Assembly (NCBI GenBank): GCA_029974035.1
Contig: JARKQG010000016.1
Location: 1-59,188, forward strand
Reading direction: 5' to 3'
DNA: 59,188 bases
Source: Eubacteriales bacterium
Lineage (GTDB): Bacteria; Bacillota_A; Clostridia; Christensenellales; Aristaeellaceae
Positions within the stretch are counted from its first letter, which is position 1. The number at the start of each line of letters is the position of its first letter. Shown here in pieces: positions 19,504 to 27,875 of this stretch. The notes beneath the pieces were generated by a model that was not told the DNA's origin, made no database searches, and was given only the letters and a program-made list of their open reading frames with translations. Made by a program: the position numbers and the translations under genes.

Positions 19504-19532
19504 TTATAACCGATTGCCGGAAGTCAGTCAAT
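19504..19532 (-). promoter_or_regulatory. Sigma-A-type promoter for the amidohydrolase
   Basis: Minus strand TTGACT (19527-19532), 17-bp spacer, TATAAT (19504-19509), 34 bp before the ATG. Confidence 0.8.
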
Positions 19533-19574
19533 GCCACAATTTGAGATGTATTGCGGCCGCCCGCAAAATTTCAC

Positions 19575-19603
19575 TTGCTTTTGGTGCTATTTTGTAATAT
19601 AAT
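19575..19603 (+). promoter_or_regulatory. Sigma-A-type promoter for the Big_2/NlpC-like gene
   Basis: TTGCTT (19575-19580), 17-bp spacer, TATAAT (19598-19603). It forms a back-to-back promoter pair with 19504-19532. Confidence 0.8.
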
Positions 19604-19658
19604 CGTCATACATGAAATACTTGGAAAACATTCCAAACGAAACGAGGAGGCGAAACCG

Positions 19659-21488
19659 ATGAAATCGCGAGGCAGGGCATTTTGTCTTTTCCTGGCGGCT
19701 GCAATCCTTTGCGCGCTCCCGGTCGATGCCCTCGGGGCTGTAAAGCAGAAGAGCGTAACGCTCAGCACGAAGCTGATTACCATCGACCTCGCGAAAGGCA
19801 AGACCGCGCAGCTCACCGGCGCGGTGAATCCCTCGAACGCCAGTCAGAAGATGGTCTGGTACAGCGCGACCAAATCCGTGGCCACCATCTCCTCCGCCGG
19901 GGTGATCACGGCCAAGAAGGTGGGCACGGCGCGGGTCGGCGCACGTCCGTCCAGCAACAAGAATTGGGCGAAGGCCACGGTCAAGGTGATCGACAGCCGG
20001 ATCCCCACCAGCATCAAGCTGGATGTGTCCAGCCTGTCGCTGACGGTGGGCGGCACCTATCAGCTGACCGCAACGGCGCTGCCCGCCACCGCGGGCCAGT
20101 CGTTCCGCTGGAAGTCCAGCAAGTCCTCGGTGGCCTCGGTGTCCTCCAGCGGCCTCGTCACCGCCAAGAAGGCGGGAACGGCGCTGGTGCGCGCCTATTC
20201 GGCCTATTCCTCCAAGCGCTACCGCACCATCAAGGTGACGGTCAAAAAGGTGCCCGCCCCCAGCAAGGTCATCCTTACGGCCCCGGCCACCCAACTGGAG
20301 AAGGGCGCCACGCTGCAGATGACCGCTTCCGTTTCGCCGACGGGCTCCAACGCCTCCATCACCTGGTCGAGCAGCAACAAAGCCGTCGCCACCGTTTCCT
20401 CCGGCGGCCTCGTCACCGCCAAGAAAACCGGCAGCGTCACCATCTACGCCCGGTCCAAGGCCAAGAGCAGCGTTTACGCCCGCCAGAAGCTGACGGTCGT
20501 GGATTCCCAGTCCGTCACCAGCGTAAACATCGAGAGCGAAAGCACCGTGGTGCGGGTCGGGAGCAAACTGGCGCTCGACGCCAGCGTGGCCCCCGCCAGC
20601 GCGCCGCAGACCGTAAGCTGGAGCAGCAACAACCCCTCCGTCGCCGCCGTTTCCTCCGATGGCACGGTGACCGGCAAGGCCTCCGGCAGCGCCACCATCA
20701 CCGCCAAGGCCGGCGGCAAGACGGATACGCTGCGCGTGGTGGTGCAGAAGGCCTCCCCCATCACCGCCGAACCCAGCCAGAAGACCAGCGTGTCGGGCAT
20801 CAACGCGAACCTGGCCAAGATTGACGACATCCTGCGCTACACCACCACCGAACTGGACGCGCTGTACACGTCGGGCACCATCAGCAAGACCGAGGCGCTG
20901 GCGCGCAAGACCATCATCCTCAACGCCTTCAAGATGGCGCGCTTCCCGTGGATGAGCTCCAAATCCATCGGCTATTACTCGGGCAGCGGCTCCTACTCCG
21001 CCAACACGGTGTACTTCGGCGTCCCCTACACCCAAAAGACCACCCTGCGCACCTATACCGTGGACCGGCTGCTGGATGCGGGCGCCTTCGTCAAGACGGG
21101 CTCCAACGCCTATCACACCGCCAAAATTCCCAGCACCACCTACCCCGGTAACGACTGTTCTTCCTTCGTATCCATGTGCCAGTGGGGGCTGGGCACCAGC
21201 TATTCCTACCTCAACTCCACGGCGATCAAGGCATCCTCCGCCTACAAGACCATCGCCAGCACCTCCAAAAAGAGCGGCTACCTGGACATGCGCCCGGGGG
21301 ATGTGCTGGTCAAGAACGGTCACGCGCTGATGTTCATCTACTATGCCAACAGCGCCAGGACCTCGATCATGGTCATCCAGCAGGGCGGCTTCAACACCCT
21401 TTCCACCGTCGCCTGCGACCTGAAGTCGCTGAGCTATTACAGCGACAACTCCGCCTACGTGGCGCGCCGCAAGACCAGCTTCGCCTGA
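19659..21488 (+). CDS. Exported Big_2-repeat protein with C-terminal NlpC/P60-like domain
   Basis: 609 residues. Signal peptide to about residue 28 (LPVDALGA). Four Big_2 Ig-like repeats (about 30-375), each with a VATISSAGVITAKKVGTA-type signature. A C-terminal domain (about 400-609) has Cys in GNDCSSFVSMCQWGLG and His in VLVKNGHALMFIYY, the order expected of NlpC/P60 or related papain-like peptidoglycan hydrolases. I infer a wall hydrolase or wall-bound binding protein. The ATG at 19659 follows GAGGAGG by 8 nt, and the promoter at 19575 excludes the longer in-frame start at 19551. Confidence 0.83.
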   Translation: MKSRGRAFCLFLAAAILCALPVDALGAVKQKSVTLSTKLITIDLAKGKTAQLTGAVNPSNASQKMVWYSATKSVATISSAGVITAKKVGTARVGARPSSNKNWAKATVKVIDSRIPTSIKLDVSSLSLTVGGTYQLTATALPATAGQSFRWKSSKSSVASVSSSGLVTAKKAGTALVRAYSAYSSKRYRTIKVTVKKVPAPSKVILTAPATQLEKGATLQMTASVSPTGSNASITWSSSNKAVATVSSGGLVTAKKTGSVTIYARSKAKSSVYARQKLTVVDSQSVTSVNIESESTVVRVGSKLALDASVAPASAPQTVSWSSNNPSVAAVSSDGTVTGKASGSATITAKAGGKTDTLRVVVQKASPITAEPSQKTSVSGINANLAKIDDILRYTTTELDALYTSGTISKTEALARKTIILNAFKMARFPWMSSKSIGYYSGSGSYSANTVYFGVPYTQKTTLRTYTVDRLLDAGAFVKTGSNAYHTAKIPSTTYPGNDCSSFVSMCQWGLGTSYSYLNSTAIKASSAYKTIASTSKKSGYLDMRPGDVLVKNGHALMFIYYANSARTSIMVIQQGGFNTLSTVACDLKSLSYYSDNSAYVARRKTSFA

Positions 21489-21519
21489 CGGCTCCGCCCG
21501 GACCATCGCCCTCGCCCCC

Positions 21520-21548
21520 TTGCGCGAACACGGGAATTGTCTTATAAT
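21520..21548 (+). promoter_or_regulatory. Sigma-A-type promoter for murI
   Basis: TTGCGC (21520-21525), 17-bp spacer, TATAAT (21543-21548). It places transcription start near 21555, which rules out the in-frame ATG at 21552 and supports TTG 21579 as start. Confidence 0.8.
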
Positions 21549-21578
21549 GAGATGATCCCAGGCAAGGGGGCGTATTCA

Positions 21579-22343
21579 TTGCATTCCGGACCCATCGGCG
21601 TGTTTGATTCCGGTGTCGGCGGCATCAGCGTGCTGCGCGCGCTGCGCACCGCACTGCCCAGTGAACACTTCATCTACTACGGCGACAACCTCAACGCGCC
21701 CTATGGCACGCGGCCGGAGCACGAGATCCGCCTTCTGACACAGCAGAGCGTGCGGGTGTTGACGGATCAGGGCGTCAAGGCGCTGGTGATCGCCTGCAAC
21801 ACCGCCACCAGCGCGGCGGCGGACGACCTGCGCCGGCGTCTGACGCTGCCCATTATCGGCATGGAACCGGCGCTCAAGCCCGCGGCGCTGTCCGCCGGAG
21901 GCGGCCGAATCCTCGTGATGGCGACGCCCGCCACGCTGCGGCAAAAGAAGTTTCAGGAACTGATGGGCCACTACGGCCAACGGGCGGAAATGCTGCCCTG
22001 TCCGGGCCTCATGGAGTTTGCCGAGCGGGGCGAGATGGATTCCCCCGCCCTGGACGCCTACCTGGCGGACCGCTTCGCACCCTTTCCGGGCGCGGAGGTG
22101 AGCGCCATCGTGCTGGGCTGTACCCACTACGTTTTTCTCCGCCGCGCGATCCAGAGGGCCATGCCCGACGCTCGGCTCTACGACGGCAACGAGGGCACCG
22201 CCCGCCAGCTCCGGGCCATACTGCGCGCCGAAGGTCTCGAAGCCCCGCCCGGCGCCGGCACCGTGACCTTTCAGACCTCCGGCGCGCCGGAGCGATCCCA
22301 TCCGGTTTTTCACAGGCTCTATGTCCTGCCCCCCGAGGACTGA
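21579..22343 (+). CDS. murI: Glutamate racemase
   Basis: Cytosolic enzyme making D-glutamate for peptidoglycan. 254 residues. The first catalytic region is IGVFDSGVGGISVLRAL, the first Cys is in VIACNTATSAAADDL, and the second is in IVLGCTHYVFLRRAIQ; YYGDNLNAPYGTRP is also typical. The TTG start is supported by AAGGGGG 8 nt upstream and by the promoter position. It follows two cell-wall-related exported proteins. Intergenic repeat copy B begins 20 bp after the stop. Confidence 0.95.
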   Translation: MHSGPIGVFDSGVGGISVLRALRTALPSEHFIYYGDNLNAPYGTRPEHEIRLLTQQSVRVLTDQGVKALVIACNTATSAAADDLRRRLTLPIIGMEPALKPAALSAGGGRILVMATPATLRQKKFQELMGHYGQRAEMLPCPGLMEFAERGEMDSPALDAYLADRFAPFPGAEVSAIVLGCTHYVFLRRAIQRAMPDARLYDGNEGTARQLRAILRAEGLEAPPGAGTVTFQTSGAPERSHPVFHRLYVLPPED

Positions 22344-22362
22344 GCACTGAAAACTGCGTAAA

Positions 22363-22560
22363 AGACCATCCACAAAGTCCCCAAAGGGCTTCAACCGTTC
22401 CCGGCGACCGGCGCGCCGGGAACGCGTTTAATCCATCAGTGCGCACACTGATGGACCAAACAACCCCATACGTCAGCACACCGCCCGGAAATCCCGGGGG
22501 ATTTCAGGTGTGCGCAGCCACTTTCCTTCGCATCAAAAAACCTCACAGGGTTTTTGATGC
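22363..22560 (-). repeat. Structured intergenic repeat, copy B (about 198 bp, inverted relative to copy A)
   Basis: Reverse complement matches 4011-4209 over its whole length with about ten differences, including substitutions in the third hairpin (GTTTGG for GTTTAA). It sits between convergent genes (murI and the small minus-strand gene), as copy A does. All four palindromes are conserved apart from those changes. Confidence 0.85.
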
Positions 22561-22563
22561 TTT

Positions 22564-22593
22564 GACCGCGCCCGGCGCATGCCGGGCGCGGTC
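22564..22593. terminator. GC-rich hairpin at the 3' end of the small minus-strand gene
   Basis: 13-bp perfect stem GACCGCGCCCGGC / GCCGGGCGCGGTC with loop GCAT, immediately adjoining the gene end at 22594. There is no strong T-run, so termination activity is uncertain. Confidence 0.5.
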
Positions 22594-22830
22594 TTACGCC
22601 TCCTCCGGCCCGTTGGGCCAGCAGTCCGAATCGTCGTAGATGCCGCTCACGTCCATCACGGCAGACCGCGCGGCCCGGTTGGCTTCGGCCGCCAGCGCCT
22701 CCGGGGTGGACAGGTCCGCGCCCTCCAGGCGCGCCCGAACCGACGGGTGCAACGATTCAAAGTACGCGTAAGCCTCGGGATTCGTTTCGAGCAGCGCCTC
22801 CAGGCCGTTTGCGTCCTCGGGGATTGTCAT
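22594..22830 (-). CDS. Small acidic protein of unknown function
   Basis: 78 residues beginning MTIPEDANGLEALLE, largely helical and acidic, with YAYFESLHPSVRARLEGAD in the middle and a DDSDCWPNGPEEA tail. No domain recognised. I prefer ATG 22830 (AAAGGCGGTGAT upstream) over an in-frame ATG at 22878 because the added N-terminus has no ribosome site. Bounded by two hairpins downstream. It is not obviously half of a toxin-antitoxin pair. Confidence 0.6.
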   Translation of the reverse strand: MTIPEDANGLEALLETNPEAYAYFESLHPSVRARLEGADLSTPEALAAEANRAARSAVMDVSGIYDDSDCWPNGPEEA

Positions 22831-23010
22831 TTCATCACCGCCTTTATGCACAGTATGGATGAAACGGACGCGCTCCATGCATCCGCCCCCGCCACGACGA
22901 ATTTCACGCGGATGCGGATCGTTTCACCGTGCGGAAAATGGGCCATTTTTGGACAGAACGCTAAGCTGCTTATTTTTGTGTTTAGAATTTCTTTTTCATT
23001 GGCGCGAGGG

Positions 23011-23039
23011 TTGAAAAAACACCGGATTTGCATTATAAT
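23011..23039 (+). promoter_or_regulatory. Sigma-A-type promoter for the liv operon
   Basis: TTGAAA (23011-23016), 17-bp spacer, TATAAT (23034-23039), 37 bp before the first gene. No riboswitch or palindrome was found in the short leader. Confidence 0.8.
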
Positions 23040-23076
23040 CCGTGTATGAATTCATTTTTGTTTTGAGGGGCTGCAT

Positions 23077-23850
23077 ATGAGCGCATTTTTGGAGGTTTCC
23101 GGCATCACGATGCGTTTCAGGGGGCTGACGGCCGTGGACGGCTTTTCGGCCACCCTCGAGCGCGGCCGGATCTACGGCCTGATCGGCACCAACGGCGCGG
23201 GCAAGACGACGCTCATCAACATCCTCTCCGGCCAGTTGAAGCCTACCGCCGGCCGCGCGCACCTGGACGGGCGCGAGATCACCGGGGTGCGCCCGGATCT
23301 GGTCGCCCGCATGGGCGTGGGCCGCACCTACCAGAACCTGCGGCTCTTCGGCAAGATGACCTGCCTTGAAAACGTGATGATCGGCGCCCAGATTCACAAG
23401 GGCTACAACCTGGCCCAGGCGCTTTTGAGCCTCCCGTCCTACTGGAACCGGGAAAAGGCGCTCCGGGCGACGGCCCTTGAGATGCTGGACGCCGTGGGCA
23501 TCGGAGACGCGGCGGACAAAGAGGCGGCCTCTCTCCCCTACGGTGATCAGCGGCTTCTGGAGATTGCGCGGACCCTCGCGATGAAGCCCCGGCTGCTGCT
23601 GCTGGACGAACCCGCCGCCGGCATGAACCCCCGCGAAAGCGCGGATCTGGTGGAAACCATTCGGCGGGTACAGAAGGATTTCGGACTTACGATCCTCCTG
23701 ATCGAACACGACATGAAGGTTGTGATGGAGCTTTGCGAGTACATCTACGTGATGGCCTTCGGCGAGACCATTTTCCACGGACTGCCGCGGGAGGTCAGCG
23801 AACACCCGGCGGTGATCGAGGCGTATCTGGGGAGGGCGTGCCGTGCTTGA
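23077..23850 (+). CDS. livG: Liv-type ABC transporter ATP-binding protein (LivG)
   Basis: 257-residue cytosolic ATPase. Walker A is GLIGTNGAGKTTLINIL, the Q-loop region YQNLRLFGKMTC, the signature LPYGDQRLLEIAR (degenerate, as usual in LivG) and Walker B LLLLDEPAAGMNP. The LivG-specific C-terminal HPAVIEAYLGR is present. First gene of a five-gene HAAT-type importer; its end overlaps livF by 8 bp. Confidence 0.94.
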   Translation: MSAFLEVSGITMRFRGLTAVDGFSATLERGRIYGLIGTNGAGKTTLINILSGQLKPTAGRAHLDGREITGVRPDLVARMGVGRTYQNLRLFGKMTCLENVMIGAQIHKGYNLAQALLSLPSYWNREKALRATALEMLDAVGIGDAADKEAASLPYGDQRLLEIARTLAMKPRLLLLDEPAAGMNPRESADLVETIRRVQKDFGLTILLIEHDMKVVMELCEYIYVMAFGETIFHGLPREVSEHPAVIEAYLGRACRA

Positions 23851-24547
23851 ACTGAGGGAACTGGACGTATCCTACGGCAGCATTCGCGCCGTGCGCGGCG
23901 CGTCGCTGACCGTGAACGACGGCGAGATTGTGGCGCTGATCGGCGCCAACGGCGCGGGCAAGAGCACCATTCTGCAGGCGATTTCCGGCCTTCTCGCGCC
24001 CCGGAGCGGCGACATCTTGCTGGACGGCGCGTCCATTAAGGGGCTGGCCCCGGAGCGCATCGTGGAAAAGGGCGTCATCCAGGTGCCGGAAGGGCGGCAG
24101 ATCTTCTCCGGCATGACGGTGATGGAAAACCTCCGGCTGGGCGCCTACTTGCTCCGCGACAAGGCGGAACTGGGAAAGCGCATGGAAGCGGCGTTTTCGC
24201 TGTTTCCGGTGATCGCCCAGCGGCGGCGGCAGCTGGCGGGCACGCTCTCCGGCGGCGAACAGCAGATGCTGGCCATCGGCCGCGGCCTGATGGCGGACCC
24301 CAGGTTGCTGCTATTGGATGAGCCATCCCTGGGCCTTTCGCCGCTGATGACCCAGCAGGTGTTCAACGTGCTGGGCGGCCTCCGCGAAAAGGGCATTACG
24401 ATGCTGCTGGTAGAGCAGAACGCCTGCGAGGCGCTGGAGATCTCCGACCGCGCCTACGTGCTGGAAACCGGCACGGTGGCGATGGCGGGCGAGAGCCGTC
24501 TGCTCAAGGATGATCCCCACGTCAAGACAGCTTATCTCGGGAGGTGA
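23843..24547 (+). CDS. livF: Liv-type ABC transporter ATP-binding protein (LivF)
   Basis: 234 residues starting at GTG. Walker A ALIGANGAGKSTILQA, signature LSGGEQQMLAIGRGLM, Walker B LLLLDEPSLGLSP and the H-loop position replaced by MLLVEQNACEAL, as is normal for LivF. Overlaps livG, so the two ATPase subunits are made together. Confidence 0.94.
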   Translation: MLELRELDVSYGSIRAVRGASLTVNDGEIVALIGANGAGKSTILQAISGLLAPRSGDILLDGASIKGLAPERIVEKGVIQVPEGRQIFSGMTVMENLRLGAYLLRDKAELGKRMEAAFSLFPVIAQRRRQLAGTLSGGEQQMLAIGRGLMADPRLLLLDEPSLGLSPLMTQQVFNVLGGLREKGITMLLVEQNACEALEISDRAYVLETGTVAMAGESRLLKDDPHVKTAYLGR

Positions 24548-24551
24548 GGGC

Positions 24552-25448
24552 ATGGATCCATCCTATGTGCTGGTTCAGGTGGTCAACGGTCTGAAGCTGG
24601 GCAGCGTCTATGCCATCGTCGCCACGGGATACTCCATCGTGTACAGCATCCTGCGGCTCATCAACTTCGCCCACGGCGACATCATGTGCGTGGGCGTGTA
24701 CGCCGCCTACATGATGCTGTCCGTGATGATGGCGCCGCTGCCGGTGGCCATCGCAATCGCGATCGTCACGTCGGTGGTGCTGGGCGTGGTGGTGGAGCGC
24801 ATTGCCTACCGCCCGCTGCGCACCGCCAGCGAGGAGACCGTGATGATGACTTCCATTGCGGTATCGATGTTCATCCAGAATCTGATGACCATGCTCTTTT
24901 CGGCGCAGAGCCGCGCCTTCAAGCTGCCGGAAGGACTCGTCGCGCTGCACCGCATCGGCGGCGTCACGCTGTCCACCATGAACATCATCACCTTTATCCT
25001 GACGGCCGTGCTGCTGACGGGGCTGAACCTGGTCATCCGGCGCACACGCATCGGCATGGCGATGCGCGCCTGCACCGACAACCAGAAGGCCGCGCGGCTG
25101 ATGGGCATCAACGTCAACACGGTGGTCACCTTCTCGTTTGCGGTGGGCTCGGGGCTGGCCGCAGTGGCGGGCATCATGCTGGCGGGCGAGTACAAGACCA
25201 TTGACCCGCTGATGGGCTTTGTGCCGGGTGTCAAGGCCTTTGTGGCGGCGGTGCTGGGCGGCATCGGCAGTCTATCCGGCGCGGTGCTGGGCGGCTTCAT
25301 CATGGGCGTGGCGGAGATGTTGTTTGCGGGGCTTTTGCCCAAGGAGATCGCCGTCTACCGCGACGCGCTGGTGTTCGTGATCCTGATTCTGGTGCTGCTG
25401 GTCCGGCCCAACGGCCTGATGGGCGCCGGCAGCGGGAGGAGGAGCTAG
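24552..25448 (+). CDS. livH: Liv-type ABC transporter permease (LivH)
   Basis: 298-residue integral membrane permease with about eight helices. LivH features are GLKLGSVYAIVATGYSIVYSI near the N-terminus, NFAHGDIMCVG and the late cytoplasmic loop AVLGGIGSLSGAVLGG (part of the coupling region). The ATG at 24552 follows GGGAGGTGAGG, 4 nt after the livF stop. Confidence 0.94.
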   Translation: MDPSYVLVQVVNGLKLGSVYAIVATGYSIVYSILRLINFAHGDIMCVGVYAAYMMLSVMMAPLPVAIAIAIVTSVVLGVVVERIAYRPLRTASEETVMMTSIAVSMFIQNLMTMLFSAQSRAFKLPEGLVALHRIGGVTLSTMNIITFILTAVLLTGLNLVIRRTRIGMAMRACTDNQKAARLMGINVNTVVTFSFAVGSGLAAVAGIMLAGEYKTIDPLMGFVPGVKAFVAAVLGGIGSLSGAVLGGFIMGVAEMLFAGLLPKEIAVYRDALVFVILILVLLVRPNGLMGAGSGRRS

Positions 25449-25449
25449 C

Positions 25450-26541
25450 ATGATCGTGCGCAACAAGGCGTTTCGCTTCTGGGCGTTCATCGCGCTGCCC
25501 CTGCTCCTGATCGCGCTTGCGGACAGGACGCTCCCGGGCTACTATGTGCGGCTGGTGAAGCTGGTGGGCATCAACATCATCCTGGCCTCCAGCCTCAGCC
25601 TGTGCAACGGCTTTACCGGCATCTTCTCCATGGGCCACGCGGGCTTCATGGCCATCGGCGCCTACGCCTCCGCGCTGCTGACGATCCCGGTGGCCAAGAA
25701 GGCGATCCTGCTGAAAAACCTGCCGGACACCCTCGGCCAGGTGGCCATGCCGCTGGTTCCGGCCCTCGTGGTGGGCGGGGTTCTGGCGGCCCTCGTGGCG
25801 CTTCTGATCGGCTTTCCGGTGCTCCGGTTCAAGGGGCACTACCTGTCGGTGGCGACGCTGGGGCTGATCGTCATCATCCGTTCGCTCTTGCAGAACAACC
25901 CCGACTACACCAACGGCGCCAAGGGCCTGTCGGGCATCGCGGGGCTTTCGGACACCTTCACCATCTACGCGGTCATGGTGGTGATGATGTTCATCCTCCA
26001 CCGCATCCTGAACTCCGCCTACGGGCGCAGCATGGTGGCCATCCGGGACGACATCGTGGCGGCGGAATCGCTGGGCGTGGGCCTGGCGCGGCACAGACTG
26101 CTGGCCTTCTGCGTCAGCGCGTTCATGGCGGCGGTGGCGGGCGGGCTGTGGGCCCACGTGCAAAAGGTGATCTCCCCCTCCTTCTTTTATTACGACAGGA
26201 CCTTTGACATCGTGGAAACGTCGATCATCGGCGGCATGTACTCGCTCAGCGGTTCGGTGGTGGGCGCCATCATCATGACCATCGTGCCGGAGCTCTTGTC
26301 CGGGCTGGAATCCAGCGTAACGATCTTCGGCCACCCAATCTACGGCGCGGCGCAGCTGATCCTGTCGGCACTGATGATCGTGATCATCATCTTCCGCCGC
26401 CAGGGCCTCGTGGGGTACAGCGACGCCATCGTCGGCTCCTGGTTTGACGGCTCGGTATACCGCGGCGCGATTGACCCCGCGGAGTACCGCGCGCTGGGCC
26501 GCGCAGTCGCCGGAAGGCTGCGCCGCAGGGCAACGACATAA
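25450..26541 (+). CDS. livM: Liv-type ABC transporter permease (LivM)
   Basis: 363-residue permease. LivM motifs: LSLCNGFTGIFSMGHAGFMAIGAY, LRFKGHYLSVATLGLIVI, NGAKGLSGIAG, and the loop SIIGGMYSLSGSVVGAI. The ATG follows GGGAGGAGGAGC directly after the livH stop. The C-terminal ~35 residues are a hydrophilic tail. Confidence 0.94.
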   Translation: MIVRNKAFRFWAFIALPLLLIALADRTLPGYYVRLVKLVGINIILASSLSLCNGFTGIFSMGHAGFMAIGAYASALLTIPVAKKAILLKNLPDTLGQVAMPLVPALVVGGVLAALVALLIGFPVLRFKGHYLSVATLGLIVIIRSLLQNNPDYTNGAKGLSGIAGLSDTFTIYAVMVVMMFILHRILNSAYGRSMVAIRDDIVAAESLGVGLARHRLLAFCVSAFMAAVAGGLWAHVQKVISPSFFYYDRTFDIVETSIIGGMYSLSGSVVGAIIMTIVPELLSGLESSVTIFGHPIYGAAQLILSALMIVIIIFRRQGLVGYSDAIVGSWFDGSVYRGAIDPAEYRALGRAVAGRLRRRATT

Positions 26542-26586
26542 CCGCGGTCCGCCGCGTTATGGAATCATTCATAGGGGGGTATTTCA

Positions 26587-27735
26587 ATGAGAATGAAGAG
26601 GCTTCTGTCCCTGTTGCTCGCGCTTTTGCTGACCGCGGCGCTCGCCGGCACCGCGCTGGCGGACACCATCAAGATCGGCGCGATCTACAACCTGACCGGC
26701 GGCCAGGCTTCGCTGGATCAGCCGTCCCTCAACGGCTTCCAGATGGCGGCCGATGAGATCAACGCCGCCGGCGGCATTGGCGGCGCGACCGTGGAAGTCG
26801 TGGCCATCGACGGCAAGACCGAGCAGGACGCCGTGGCCAACGCCGTCACCAAGATGGTGGATGTGGACAAGGTCGTCGTGGTGGCGGGCCTTTCCGACTC
26901 CAACTACGCCCTTGCCGCGGGCATGATCGCGCAGGAGGCGGGCATCCCCTTCGTGACCTCCGGCGCGACGCTGCCCACGCTGCCGGACCTGGTGGGCGAC
27001 ATGGCGTTTCTCGCGCCCTTCGGCGACAACGTACAGGCCTATGCCTGCGCCGAGTACCTCGTCAACGACCTGGGCTTCTCCAAGTGCTACCTCTTGACCG
27101 ACAACTCGATGGAGTTCACCACCACGCTGTCCACCTTCTTCAAGGAGCGGTTTGAGGCGCTGGGCGGCACCATCGTGCTGGAGGACATCTACATGAACAA
27201 GGACCCGGACTTCTCCGCGCAGATCGACCGCTTCCTGGCCGACGGCAAGGAAGCCGAGGCGATCTTCGTGGCGGGCGTGCCGGATGACGCGGGCGTCATC
27301 GTCAAGCAGTTCCGCGACAAGGGCGCCGAGCAGCCCATCATCTCCGGCGACGGCTTTGACACGCCGCTTCTGATGGAAGTCGCCGGCGACGCGGCCGAGG
27401 GCGTGCTGGTGGGCACCCACGCCTCGCTGAAGAATCAGAGCGAAAAGGTCCAGAACTTCGTCAAAGCCTACACCGAAAAATACGGCAACGCGCCGGAGAA
27501 CGCCTTCGCCGCGCTGGGCTATGACACGATGTACCTCCTGGCCGACGCCATCGGGCGCGCCGGCTCCACCGACGGCGCGGCCATCGCCAAGGCCATCGGC
27601 GAAACCACGGGGCTTGAGGGCGTCACCGGAACCATCACCTACAAGGACGGCAGCCACGTGCCGATGAAGTCCGTGACCATCAACGTGGTCAAGGACGGCG
27701 AATTCGAGTTCGTGAAGGAAGTCACCCCTTCGTAA
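26587..27735 (+). CDS. Liv-type periplasmic-binding-family protein without lipobox
   Basis: 382-residue exported substrate-binding protein (Peripla_BP_6 fold; IKIGAIYNLTGGQASLDQPSLNG at the mature N-terminus in part, AVANAVTKMVDVDKV). The signal peptide ends in TALAD, a type I signal peptidase site. No cysteine is present there, so it should not be a lipoprotein, which is unusual for a Gram-positive ABC receptor. It follows livM by 45 bp with GGGGGGT upstream. The ligand is unknown: the class binds branched-chain amino acids, amides, urea or aromatics, and the creatininase gene after it favours an amide-type compound, which is inference. Confidence 0.9.
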   Translation: MRMKRLLSLLLALLLTAALAGTALADTIKIGAIYNLTGGQASLDQPSLNGFQMAADEINAAGGIGGATVEVVAIDGKTEQDAVANAVTKMVDVDKVVVVAGLSDSNYALAAGMIAQEAGIPFVTSGATLPTLPDLVGDMAFLAPFGDNVQAYACAEYLVNDLGFSKCYLLTDNSMEFTTTLSTFFKERFEALGGTIVLEDIYMNKDPDFSAQIDRFLADGKEAEAIFVAGVPDDAGVIVKQFRDKGAEQPIISGDGFDTPLLMEVAGDAAEGVLVGTHASLKNQSEKVQNFVKAYTEKYGNAPENAFAALGYDTMYLLADAIGRAGSTDGAAIAKAIGETTGLEGVTGTITYKDGSHVPMKSVTINVVKDGEFEFVKEVTPS

Positions 27736-27753
27736 GCCAAAAAAGCGCCAACC

Positions 27754-27787
27754 GCGATCAGAGAGGGCATGCGCCCTCTCTGATCGC
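27754..27787. terminator. Long hairpin after the liv operon
   Basis: 15-bp perfect stem GCGATCAGAGAGGGC / GCCCTCTCTGATCGC. A second small dyad (GCAAGGGCTTGC) and TTTT follow. Confidence 0.65.
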
Positions 27788-27875
27788 GCAAGGGCTTGCA
27801 TTTTGGGGCGGAAAAAGGTACCATAATAACCGGAAGAACGCGCCCGCCGGGGCGCGCACATCGGGAGGGATTGCG

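Noticed and set aside
22594..22878. Toxin-antitoxin module
   Set aside because: Only one small gene is present, with no partner frame or known fold.
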